Shown here piece after piece: positions 34,772-43,700 of a stretch of 64,000 nt of DNA. A program made the translations under genes and the position numbers. Origin of the DNA: Streptomyces sp. NRRL WC-3742 (GTDB taxonomy: Bacteria > Actinomycetota > Actinomycetes > Streptomycetales > Streptomycetaceae); the NCBI RefSeq assembly GCF_000720635.1, contig NZ_JOCF01000042.1, forward strand, positions 1-64,000, read 5' to 3'. Each line of letters starts with the position of its first letter. The first letter of the stretch is position 1. The notes beneath the pieces were generated by a model. The model had not been told where the DNA came from, did no database searches, and saw only the letters and a list, made by a program, of their open reading frames with translations.

Positions 34772-35707
34772 GAATTCGACCTGGTCGTGGCGCGGATGGT
34801 CCAGGGCGTCGGGGCCGCGCTGCTGACGCCCGCGAGCCTCAGTCTGCTCGGCCACGTCTTCACCGACGAGGCCGAACGGGCCAAGGCCATCGGCCTCTGG
34901 TCCGGGGTCTCCGCGCTCGGTGTCTCGGTCGGCCCGGTGATCGGCGGCCCGACGGTCGACCACCTCGGCTGGTCCAGCGTGTTCTGGATCAACGCGCCGA
35001 TCGGCGTGGCCGGGGTGGTGCTCGCGGCCAAGGTCCTCCCCGAGATCCCGTCGCGCGCCCGGAAGATCGACTACGGCGGCTTCGTACTGTCCTCGGCTGG
35101 GCTGGGCCTGCTGGTCTACGCCCTGATCGAGGGCACCTCGCGCGGCTGGACCAGTGCCGTGGTGCTCGGCTGCGGCGCCGCCGGGGTTGTCCTGCTGGTC
35201 GCCTTCCTGGTGCTCGAACTGCGGTTGGCCGAACCGATGCTGGAGCTCGGGTGGTTCCGTGACGGCGGGCTCAGCGGGGCGCTGCTGGGCGCCTTCATGG
35301 TCAGCCGGATGACGGAGGAACTGACCTCCTCGCTGCACCGGCTGGGCGGCCCGCCGGAGGCCCTCGGCCCGATCGCGAACGCCCCACCGGCGGGGCCCAC
35401 GGGGCAGGAGCCGCCACCGTGGCCCTGCCCTGCCCTGCCCTGCCCTGCCTGGCCCGGCCCGGTGCGGCAGGCGGTGGACGGGGCCTTCGTCGACGGCATC
35501 CATCTCGCCCTGCGCAGCGGCTCGGTGGCGCTGGCCGTCACCGCCGCCCTGGTCGCCGTCCTCCTCGGCCGGGCCACCCGCCCCCAGCCCAGCTCGCAGG
35601 AGTCCCGAACGGGGTCGGGCGGCGGCCACGCCTCGCCGCCCGACCCGGCGATCCGGCGACCCGGCGATCCGGCGACCCGGCGATCCGGCGATCCGGTGAT
35701 CCGGTGA
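34772..35707 (+). pseudogene. DHA2-type MFS transporter remnant
   Basis: Homology to 14-helix drug exporters begins abruptly at VVARMVQGVGAALLTPAS (motif C region, normally about residue 110) and runs through GVSVGPVIGGPTVDHLGW, FWINAPIGVAGVVL, YGGFVLSSAGLGLLVYAL to GALLGAFMVSRM. A final part (AVDGAFVDGIHLALRSGSVALAVTAALVAVLL) is the usual last helix, but the intervening helices are missing and replaced by Pro-rich sequence with a CCCTG repeat (35420-35446). N-terminus, middle and promoter are lost, so it cannot be functional. It ends in an 8-bp repeat array. Confidence 0.75.
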
Positions 35708-35708
35708 T
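35645..35708. repeat. Eight tandem 8-bp units
   Basis: Eight consecutive units of CCGGCGAT with variants CCGGCGAC and CCGGTGAT, running into the end of the MFS remnant and stopping 12 bases from the olsA-like stop. Confidence 0.85.
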
Positions 35709-35720
35709 CCGGCGCGCACC

Positions 35721-36527
35721 TCAGTGGAAGCCGACCACCGACGCCTGGGCCGCGCGGGCGAGTTGGCGGCGGGCGCCCGCCCGGGTGGGCTGCGGTCCGG
35801 GTGGGGGAATGGGCGGACGGAAGGTCACCTCGGCGACGAGCCCGCGGACGGCGACCACCCGGGCGAGGGAGGTGAGCAGCCCGTCGTCCCCGATGAAGGC
35901 CGCGGCGTTGGTGGGCGTGCCGTCCTCCAGTCGGTAACGGATCGTCACCGGCTGGACGACGGCGCCCGCGTCCACCGCAGCCTGGAACAGCGCCGGGCGG
36001 AAGCGTCCGCTCTCCCGGCCGCACCAGGTCGACCCCTCGGGGAAGACGATCAGCGGACGCCCGGAGCGCAGCACCGCGGCCACCGCCGCCACGGTGTCGG
36101 GCAGGGTCCGCAGCCGGTCCCGGTCGAGGAAGACGGTGCCGCCCCAGGCGACCAGGTGCCCCAGCACCGGCCACCTGCGGACCTCGGTCTTGGCGAGGGA
36201 GCGCCCCGGCCGCCCGACCGCGAGCAGCGGGATGTCCAGCCAGGACACGTGGTTGGCGACCACCAGGGCCCCGCCGCTGCCGCCCGCCCCGCTGAGCCGC
36301 ACCGTGACCCCGAGGCTGCGCAGCAGCACGCGCGCCCAGAGCCGGGTGAGCGGCGTCCGGGCCGCGTACGGCAGCAGCTTCACCGGCACGCTCAGCGCGA
36401 CGCCCGTCAGGACGACCGCCACGCAGGAGGCCAGCCGCAGGACCCGCAGGGGGTGCGGTACCGCCGGAGCCTGCTCGCCGAGGCAGGTCTCCGGACGGCA
36501 GGGCGCGGTCGGCAGCCAGACGCTCAC
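35721..36527 (-). CDS. olsA: 1-acylglycerol-3-phosphate acyltransferase-like (OlsA type)
   Basis: A 268-residue PlsC-family acyltransferase with a GTG start. A hydrophobic segment (about 27-50) anchors it, the HX4D catalytic motif is NHVSWLD (about 92-98), and FPEGST (about 165-170) is the acceptor-binding motif. Its start overlaps the stop of the OlsB-like gene by four bases (GTGA). In that pair it would add the second acyl chain to lyso-ornithine lipid. General lyso-PA acylation is the alternative, but the coupling favours aminolipid synthesis. Confidence 0.85.
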   Translation of the reverse strand: MSVWLPTAPCRPETCLGEQAPAVPHPLRVLRLASCVAVVLTGVALSVPVKLLPYAARTPLTRLWARVLLRSLGVTVRLSGAGGSGGALVVANHVSWLDIPLLAVGRPGRSLAKTEVRRWPVLGHLVAWGGTVFLDRDRLRTLPDTVAAVAAVLRSGRPLIVFPEGSTWCGRESGRFRPALFQAAVDAGAVVQPVTIRYRLEDGTPTNAAAFIGDDGLLTSLARVVAVRGLVAEVTFRPPIPPPGPQPTRAGARRQLARAAQASVVGFH

Positions 36528-37402
36528 GGGACCGAGGGGGCCGAGGGAGCGGAGGAGCCGGACGTGCCGGAGGGCTGCGCCTGGGCCGCACCGGACAGGA
36601 AGTGCCGCAGGTAGCGCGGGTCGGTGCGCTTCAGCGACAGCAGCACGTACAGGTCGGCGCAGCCGAAGTCCGGGTCGTACGCGGGCTCGCCGCAGACCCA
36701 GGCCCCGAGCCGCAGGTAGCCGCGCAGCAGGGCGGGCAGCGCGCCGCGCTCGGCGCGCGGCACCCCGGTGGCGTCCCAGCGGCGGTGCGGGGTGACGCGG
36801 TACTCGTCGGGGGCGAGGTACTTGGCGCTGACGGTGTCCCAGACGCGGGCCGCCTCGGCGCCGCCGTCCGCGAGGTCGATCGAGCAGCAGCCGCCGACCC
36901 AGGTGTTGCCGGTGTCGACCAGGTAGCGGGCGATGCCGCCCCACATCAGGTTGATGACGGCGCCGTTGCCCCGGTGGTCGGGGTGGATGCAGGAGCGGCC
37001 GACCTCGACCAGGTCCGGGCGGATCGGGGCGAGGGCGGAGAGGTCGAACTCCCCGTCCGAGTAGAGCCGTCCGGCCCGCCGCGCGGCCTCCGGGCGCAGC
37101 AGCCGGTAGGTGCCGACCACCTCGCCGGTCTCCTGCTCGCGGACCAGCAGGTGGTCGCAGAACTCGTCGAAGGGGTCGATGTCGAGCCCGGAGAGCGGGC
37201 TGTTCAGGACGGCGCCGAGCTCGGCGGCGAAGACGCGGTGGCGCAGCCGCTGGGCGGCGCGGACGTCGTCCTCGTCGCGGGCGAGGGAGACGGTGTAGCC
37301 GGTCGGGGCGGGCTGGTGGCGCTGGGCCGGCACGGCCGGGACCGCCGGGGTCTCGTGGGTGGGGGCGACTGCGGTCGGAGCGTACGTGGGGACGGTGGTC
37401 AT
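36524..37402 (-). CDS. olsB: OlsB-like ornithine N-acyltransferase (hemolysin-type GNAT)
   Basis: A 292-residue GNAT-fold acyltransferase. The core reads YTVSLARDEDDVRAAQRLRH, VFAAELG, PFDEFCDHLLVRE, VGTYRLLRP, VEVGRSCIHPDHRGNGAVI and NTWVGGCCSIDL, the conserved pattern of OlsB/PlsB-like aminolipid acyltransferases. It has a Pro/Thr-rich N-terminal stretch and a Ser/Pro tail. It should transfer a 3-hydroxyacyl group from ACP to ornithine, the first step of phosphorus-free ornithine lipid. Translationally coupled to the olsA-like gene. Confidence 0.88.
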   Translation of the reverse strand: MTTVPTYAPTAVAPTHETPAVPAVPAQRHQPAPTGYTVSLARDEDDVRAAQRLRHRVFAAELGAVLNSPLSGLDIDPFDEFCDHLLVREQETGEVVGTYRLLRPEAARRAGRLYSDGEFDLSALAPIRPDLVEVGRSCIHPDHRGNGAVINLMWGGIARYLVDTGNTWVGGCCSIDLADGGAEAARVWDTVSAKYLAPDEYRVTPHRRWDATGVPRAERGALPALLRGYLRLGAWVCGEPAYDPDFGCADLYVLLSLKRTDPRYLRHFLSGAAQAQPSGTSGSSAPSAPSVP

Positions 37403-37736
37403 GGCGGACCCTCCAGGGCAGCACGATCGGCGGTGCCGTGGTCTCCCCAGGCACCGTCCCGGCTCGCAGGTGTCGGGCATGGTCGCGAACCGGTCCCCGT
37501 ATGAATGTCCGAGCCGGTTGGCATCCACGTTGCGGCGCGGAGGAGCGCAGATGTGCAACTGCTGAATGGGACCACCCGTGGCCCGTACGCCATCTCCCGG
37601 GCACCGGACGGCCGTTCGGCATGGGTGGACAACGGGGGCGCGCACCTGTCATGCACGCCCCCGCACTCCTCCAGCCGCCCCCCCGACCGCTCTCCGGGGG
37701 CCACCGGTCGCCCCCCGGCGGCCCTCCGAGGGAGGC
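37403..37736. other. Intergenic region between olsB and the serine hydrolase
   Basis: A 334-base region between two minus-strand genes. It holds a hairpin (37634-37662) downstream of the serine hydrolase and presumably the olsBA promoter. Short plus-strand frames here have no recognisable product. Confidence 0.4.
37634..37662 (-). terminator. Hairpin downstream of the serine hydrolase gene
   Basis: GGGGGCGCGCA and TGCACGCCCCC pair over 11 positions with one mismatch around a 7-base loop, about 75 bases past the stop of the minus-strand gene. Confidence 0.45.
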
Positions 37737-39137
37737 TCAGCCCGCGTGCCACCCCCGCGGGTCGATCCCGCCCGGCACCACCGCGGCCGGCCCGTACGGC
37801 TCACGGGTGAAGACGAACGAGCCGACGTCCAGGTGGCTGACCGCTCCGTCCGCGCCCCGGACGACCCTCAGCGTCTCGCCCGCGTAGTACCCCTCCAGCC
37901 CGAGCCAGGTGCCGTCGGCCTGCGGCTCGAACCGCGACTCCCGCCGCCCGCCCCCGAGCGGGCCGAGCTCCAGGAGGCGTCCGGCCCGCAGTCGCAGGGC
38001 CTGCGGTGCGGCGCCCCAGTACCAGGGCCCCGTGAGCGCCAGCAGCTCGTCGTCCGCGTCCGCCGTCTCGAGCGGGCGCCAGGGCTCGGGCAGCGGGGGC
38101 TCGTGCGTGGCGACGAGGCCGATCAGCTCGGCCGCCACCCGCGGGGTGTCGCCGGTGGTGGCGTTGGACAGGGCGTAGGCGGCCAGACCGTCCGCCTCGC
38201 TGATCCACAGGCCCGCCGTGAAGCCGGGCATCGAGCCGGAGTGCCCGTACAGCGTCCGGCCCTGGTGGCGGATCAGCGCCAGGCCCAGTCCGTACGCGGA
38301 GGCCCACTCCTCGTCCCCGGGGGCGACGCCTCGGCGGCGCATCTCGGCGAGAGTGGCGGAGGACAGCACCTTCTCGTCACCGGCGGTGAGGAAGGCCGCC
38401 CAGCGGGCCAGGTCGGCGCCGGTGGACCAGAGCTGGCCGGCCGGGGCCATCCGCCCGGTGTCGGTGAGGGGCTCGGGGAGCATGACGTCGGCCCACGGGT
38501 GGACGGCGAAGCCGCCCGCGTGCGGGGCCTCGGGCAGCAGGCTGGTGCGGTCCATGCCCAGCTGCTCCAGGACCTCGCGCCGCAGCACCTCGCCCCAGGG
38601 CTCGCCGCGCAGCTGCTCGACGAGGGCGCCGAGCAGCGCGAAGCCGGGGTTGGAGTAGTGGTGCAGCCGCCCGGCCGGGTGCTTGAGCGGGCGCTCGTCC
38701 TCCAGCAGGTCGCCGAGTCCGGGCCGCAGCGAGCCCTCCGTGCGCTCCCACCAGGGCCCGGGCGTCTCGGCGGCGAGCCCGGAGGAGTGCGAGAGCAACT
38801 GGGCGACGGTGACCCCGTCGGCGGGGGTGCCGGGCAGGTGGCGGCCCAGCGGGTCGGCGAGGTCGAGGAGGCCCTCGTCGCGCAGCCGCAGGACCAGCAC
38901 GGCCACGAAGGTCTTGGTGATCGAGCCGATGCGGTACTGGACGTCAGGGGTCGGCGCGTGCCCGTCGATCATGCTGCGGGCGCCGCTCCAGACCGGCTGC
39001 CCGCCCCGCAGGACGCCGGCGACCAGGGAGGGGGTGCGGCCCTCGGACTGGGCGACGGCGATCCGGTGCAGCAGCGCGCGCTGGGTGGCCGGGAGCAGCT
39101 CGGCGGGCAGGTCGGTCTGATGATCGAAGTTCGGCAT
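37737..39137 (-). CDS. Serine hydrolase of the beta-lactamase/AmpC family
   Basis: A 466-residue class C-type serine hydrolase without a signal peptide, so probably cytoplasmic. SITK (72-75) is the catalytic SxxK, YSN (about 156-158) the general-base motif, and HSGSMPGF the third motif in HSG form. A C-terminal beta-barrel-like lipocalin region (LTGPWYWG onward) follows. Such proteins act as esterases or peptidases on diverse substrates; penicillin hydrolysis is unlikely without export. It lies downstream of the M1 peptidase gene on the same strand, after a repeat-filled 173-base gap. Confidence 0.9.
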   Translation of the reverse strand: MPNFDHQTDLPAELLPATQRALLHRIAVAQSEGRTPSLVAGVLRGGQPVWSGARSMIDGHAPTPDVQYRIGSITKTFVAVLVLRLRDEGLLDLADPLGRHLPGTPADGVTVAQLLSHSSGLAAETPGPWWERTEGSLRPGLGDLLEDERPLKHPAGRLHHYSNPGFALLGALVEQLRGEPWGEVLRREVLEQLGMDRTSLLPEAPHAGGFAVHPWADVMLPEPLTDTGRMAPAGQLWSTGADLARWAAFLTAGDEKVLSSATLAEMRRRGVAPGDEEWASAYGLGLALIRHQGRTLYGHSGSMPGFTAGLWISEADGLAAYALSNATTGDTPRVAAELIGLVATHEPPLPEPWRPLETADADDELLALTGPWYWGAAPQALRLRAGRLLELGPLGGGRRESRFEPQADGTWLGLEGYYAGETLRVVRGADGAVSHLDVGSFVFTREPYGPAAVVPGGIDPRGWHAG

Positions 39138-39164
39138 GCCGGCGACAGTAGCCGAGCCAGCATC

Positions 39165-39322
39165 CCGGCCTCAGCGAATAACTCCCGCGCCGGCCTCAGC
39201 GAATGACCCTGCCCCGGCCTCGGCGGGCAATCCGAGCCCGCGCCCCGGCCTCAGCGGGCAATCCGAGCCCCGTCCCGGCCTCAGCGGGCAATCCGAGCCC
39301 CGTCCCGGCCTCAGCGAATGAA
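39165..39322. repeat. 30-bp tandem repeat derived from the M1 gene 3' end
   Basis: The string CCCGGCCTCAGCG recurs with a 30-base period (39214, 39244, 39274, 39304). Extra shorter copies carrying CCTCAGCGAAT occur near 39169 and 39196. The right-most copy contains the stop codon of the M1 gene (39311), so the array looks like tandem duplication of that gene's end. Confidence 0.75.
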
Positions 39323-40738
39323 CAGCCGGCGAACGAACTCCCCGGGGCCGCGGCCCGGCAGCTCCGGCAGTTCGGGCCGGTGCACCCACGCCTCGAACAG
39401 CGACTCCAGCGGTTCCCGCGACGCCCCGGCGTACCGGGCGGTGTGCGTGACCAGGTCCTCGGTGGAGACCACGCCGTGCCGGTTCACGGCGGTCCAGTCC
39501 CGCAGCATCGCGAAGAAGGCGTCGTCGCCGAGGTGGTGGCGCAGCGCGTGCACCACCAGGCCCCCGCGCTGGTACAGCCGGTCGTCGAACATGAGCTTGC
39601 GCCCCGGGTCGCCGAGCCGCAGGTCCTGCGGCAGCGAGGCCAGCAGGGAGTGCGCGGCCGCCGCGTGGGTGGCCGCCGCCGGGCCACCGGCGTGCTCGGA
39701 CCAGAGCCACTCCGCGTACTTGGCGAAGCCCTCGTTGAGCCAGATGTGCCGCCAGTTCGCGATGGTCACGCTGTTGCCGAACCACTGGTGCGCCAGCTCG
39801 TGGGCGATCAGCCGCTCGCGCTCCCAGCCGCCGCCCAGGTGGTTGGTGCCGAAGGTGGCGACGCCCTGCGCCTCCACCGGCACGTCCAGTTCCTCGTCGG
39901 CGAGGACCACCGTGTACTCGCCGAACGGGTACGGCCCGAAGACCTGGCCGAAGTACTCCATCATCTCCGGCTGCCGGGCGAAGTCCCGCGCGAAGTCGGC
40001 CGTCAGCCGCTCCGGCGCGTACCCGGTCTGCGGCACGGAGGGGCGCGCGGCCAGCGGCACCGGCCGGTAGGGCCCGATGGAGACCGTCACCAGGTACGGC
40101 GAGGTCGGCGCGCTCTGCTCGTACACCCAGGTGGTGCTGGAGGCCCGGGTCGTACGGGTGAGCAGCCGCCCGCTCGCCACCACGGTGAACGGCGAGGGCG
40201 TGGTCACCGCTATCTGGTACGTGGCCTTGTCGGCCGGCCGGTCGTTGCACGGGTACCAGGACGGCGCGCCGATCGGCTGGCTGGCCACCAGCGCGCCCTC
40301 CTCGAGCTCCTCCCAGCCCACGCCGCCCCAGGGGCTGCGCACCGGGCGCGGGTTGCCGGTGTAGTGCACCTCGACAGTGAAGGCCGCGCCCGCCGCCAGC
40401 GCCCGGGCCGGGCGGATGCGCAGCTTGCCGCCGCGGTGGGTGTACTTCGCGGCCTTGCCGTCGACCAGCACCCGGCCGATGCGGAACTCGGCGAGGTCGA
40501 GGGCGAAGGCGTCCAGCGCCGTGTCGGCCACTGCGCTGAGCCGGGCCGACCCGGCCAGCCGGTTGGGGCCGGGCCGGTAGTCCAGCGCGAGCTCGTACCG
40601 GTGCACCCGGAAGCGGTGGTCGCCGCTGTCGGGGAAGTACGGGTCCGGGGCGCCGGCGACGGCCGGGAGGTGCTTGGGCTTCACGGGGGCGTGCACTTCC
40701 TGGGGGCCGGCGCTCGTGGGGCCGGGACGGGTGGTCAC
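39311..40738 (-). CDS. M1-family metallopeptidase coupled to the Pls-like synthetase
   Basis: A 475-residue M1 peptidase. HELAHQWFG (about 313-321) carries the zinc His pair and catalytic Glu, and NEGFAKYAEW the third ligand. No signal peptide or membrane helix is apparent in the first 40 residues, unlike the exported M1 at 4209. Its GTG overlaps the synthetase stop by four bases (GTGA), so both proteins should be made together. Zinc aminopeptidases that degrade epsilon-poly-lysine are known from producing streptomycetes; by analogy this enzyme may trim or detoxify the synthetase product. That role is inference from linkage. Confidence 0.9.
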   Translation of the reverse strand: MTTRPGPTSAGPQEVHAPVKPKHLPAVAGAPDPYFPDSGDHRFRVHRYELALDYRPGPNRLAGSARLSAVADTALDAFALDLAEFRIGRVLVDGKAAKYTHRGGKLRIRPARALAAGAAFTVEVHYTGNPRPVRSPWGGVGWEELEEGALVASQPIGAPSWYPCNDRPADKATYQIAVTTPSPFTVVASGRLLTRTTRASSTTWVYEQSAPTSPYLVTVSIGPYRPVPLAARPSVPQTGYAPERLTADFARDFARQPEMMEYFGQVFGPYPFGEYTVVLADEELDVPVEAQGVATFGTNHLGGGWERERLIAHELAHQWFGNSVTIANWRHIWLNEGFAKYAEWLWSEHAGGPAAATHAAAAHSLLASLPQDLRLGDPGRKLMFDDRLYQRGGLVVHALRHHLGDDAFFAMLRDWTAVNRHGVVSTEDLVTHTARYAGASREPLESLFEAWVHRPELPELPGRGPGEFVRRLFIR

Positions 40739-43700
40739 GACGTGGTCTGCCACGCCTCGATGGGGTTGCCCAGCCACCGCGTGTCGGCGGGGACGGACTC
40801 GGCGCGCATCACCAGCGAGGCCGGGCCCAGGGTGCTGCGCGCGCCGACCGTGCTGCCGGGCAGCACGATCCCGCCCGGGCCCAGGGTGGCGCCCTCGCGG
40901 AGGACCACAGTATCCATCCGCATGATCCGGTCGTGGAAGAGGTGGGTCTGCACGACGCAGCCACGGTTGATGGTCGCGCCGTCACCGAGGGTGACCAGGT
41001 CCGCCTCCGGCAGCCAGTAGCTCTCGCACCACACGCCCCGGCCGACCTTGGCGCCGAGCGAGCGCAGCCACAGGTTCAGCACCGGCGTGCCCGGCACCGA
41101 GCCGACCAGCCACGGCACCGCCAGCACCTCGACGAAGGTGTCCGCCAGCTCGTTGCGCCACACGAAACCGCTCCACAGCGGGTGCTCCACCGCCCGGAAC
41201 CGCCCGACCAGCAGCCACTTCGCCGCCACCGCGACCAGGCAGGCGACGGTTCCCGCCGCCAGCAGCACCAGGCCCGACAGCGCCGCGGCCAGCAGCGGGG
41301 AGGTGTCGGTGAGCCAGGTCAGCGCCGCCGCCGTCAGCAGGCCCAGGGCCCCCGAGGCGACCACGGGCACGACCCGCGTCACCTCGACCAGCCCGCGCGC
41401 CCACAGCAGCCGCGCCGGGGGCTCGTAGGTGAGGCTCTGGTCGGACTCGTCGGCCGAGCGCGGCAGCCGCACCGGGGGCATGCCCAGGTACGAGCCGCCC
41501 TTCTTCGCCTTCGCCGGGGTCGCCGACAGCACGCCCACCAGGCCCCGCTTGGGCACCGAGCGGCCCGGCGCCGTCATCCCCGAGTTGCCGAGGAACGCCC
41601 GCTCGCCGACCTTCGCCTCGCCCAGGCGCACCCAGCCGCCGCCCAGCTCGTACGGGGCCATCAGGGTGTCGTCCGCCAGGAACGCGCCGTCACCGACCGT
41701 GGTCAGGCTCGGCAGGGCCAGAACCGTGGAGACCTCCGCGTGCCGGCCGACCCGCATCCCCAGGGCCCGCAGCCACAGCGGGGTGACCAGCCCCGCGTAC
41801 AGCGGGAACAGCACCTCCCGGGCCTGGTCCATCAGCTGGGTCACCGTCCACGCCTGCCAGCCGACCCGCCCGTGCAGCGGGTGCACGCCCGGCGTCAGCC
41901 CGCGGCTCAGCAGCCGCACCAGCACCACGAGCTGCGCCGCGTACACCGCGCCGTAGGCGAGGGTGGCGGGCAGCAGGCCCAGCATCGCGCCGCCCAGCGC
42001 CCCGCCGAGGTCCGTGCCCTGCTCGACGAAGCGGGAGAGCACCACCAGCGCGGCGAGCGCGGGCAGCACCGGCAGCGCGGCCAGCACCACGCCGCCGGCG
42101 CCGTACATCGCGGCCCAGTGGGCCCGGCGACGCGGGCGGGACTTCGGCCAGTTCCGCTCGGCGCGGCCGAGCTTGGCGGCGGGCGCGCCGCCCCAGCGCT
42201 GGCCGGTCGGCACCTGGCCGACGACGCTGGAGCCCGCCAGCACCTGGGCGCGCTTGCCGACCCTGGCGCCGGGCAGCAGCGTCGAACGGGTGCCGACGGT
42301 CGCGCCGGAGCCGACCTTCACCGCGCCGACCTCCAGCAGGTCGCCGTCCAGCCAGTAGCCGCACAGGTCCACCTCGGCCTCGACGGCGCAGCCCCGGCCC
42401 AGCTTGAGCAGGCCCGTGACCGGCGGCAGCGAGTGCAGGTCCACCTCGGGCGCCACCTTGCAGCCCAGCGCCCGCGCGTAGCGGGTCAGCCAGGCGCCGG
42501 ACAGCCCGGTCGCGCCGCTCAGCTCGGCCAGCCGCTCGGCCGTCCACAGTCGCAGGTGCACGGACCCGCCGCGCGGGTGGGTGCCCGGGCGCAGGTCGCG
42601 CAGCAGCAGCCGCGCCCCGCCGGCGGCGATGGCCAGCCGACCGGCCGGGGTGTACAGGGCGAGCGCGCCCGCGCCGACCCACCACCAGGAGGCGGTGGGC
42701 GCCCACGGGAAGTCGCCCAGGTGGGTGAGCAGGTTGCCGGCGGCCAGCAGGGCGACCGTCCAGCGCAGGCCCACCACGGTGAACAGCGGGATCAGCAGGA
42801 GCAGCTGCAGCAGCTTGGCCCTGGTCGGCACCAGGGCGATCGTGCGCGCCTCGCCGCTCTCGGCGGCGGTGCTCTCCAGGTGCCGGGCGAGCTTGCGCAG
42901 CGTCGGGTGCTGGTAGACGTCCAGCACGGAGGCGTTCGGGTAGCGCGAGCGCAGCAGGGTGGTCAGCCGGGCGGCGGCCAGGCTGCCGCCGCCGATGGCG
43001 AAGAAGTCGTCGCGGGCGCCGCCGACCTGCACGCCGAGGATCTCGGACCACTGCTCGGCCAGCCACGCCTCGGTGCCGTACAGCTGCTCGGACGGGCCGG
43101 CGCTCTCCAGCTCCGGCAGCGGCCAGGGCAGCGCGGCCCGGTCGACCTTGCCGGAGGTGCGGGTGGGCAGGGTGTCCACGGGTGCGAGCAGCGGCACCAG
43201 GGCGGCGGGCAGCTCGGCGCGCAGCCGTTCCACGGCCAGCTCGCGGTCGAAGCCCTCCTGGGTCACCAGGTAGCCGACCAGCAGCTGGTTGCCGCCGCGC
43301 GCGGTGCGCACGGCCGCCGCCGCGCCGGCCACGCCGGGCAGGGCCTGAAGGGCCGCGTCGACCTCGCCCAGCTCGATGCGGCGCCCGCCGAGCTTGATCT
43401 GCTCGTCGGTACGGCCCAGGAACAGCAGCCCCTCCGGGTCGGCCTCGACGAGGTCGCCGCTGCGGTAGGCGCGCTCCCAGCCGAGCGAGGGTAGCGGCGC
43501 GTACTTCTCGGCGTCCTTCTCCGGGTCCAGGTAGCGGGCCATGCCGACGCCGCCGATCACCAGCTGTCCGGTGCCGCCGGGGGCCACGGGCACGCCCGCC
43601 TCGTCGACGACGGCGAGGTCCCAGCCGTCCAGCGGCAGGCCGATGCGCACCGGGCCCTCGCCGGTCAGCAGCGCCGCGCAGGCGACGACGGTCGCCTCGG

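Noticed and set aside
34637..35707. Intact MFS exporter
   Set aside because: The N-terminal 40 residues are unrelated sequence, and central helices are missing; treated as a remnant.
37505..37810. Plus-strand 101-residue frame between olsB and the serine hydrolase
   Set aside because: Pro/Arg-rich end, no ribosome site, no family; overlaps the hairpin and hydrolase 3' end.
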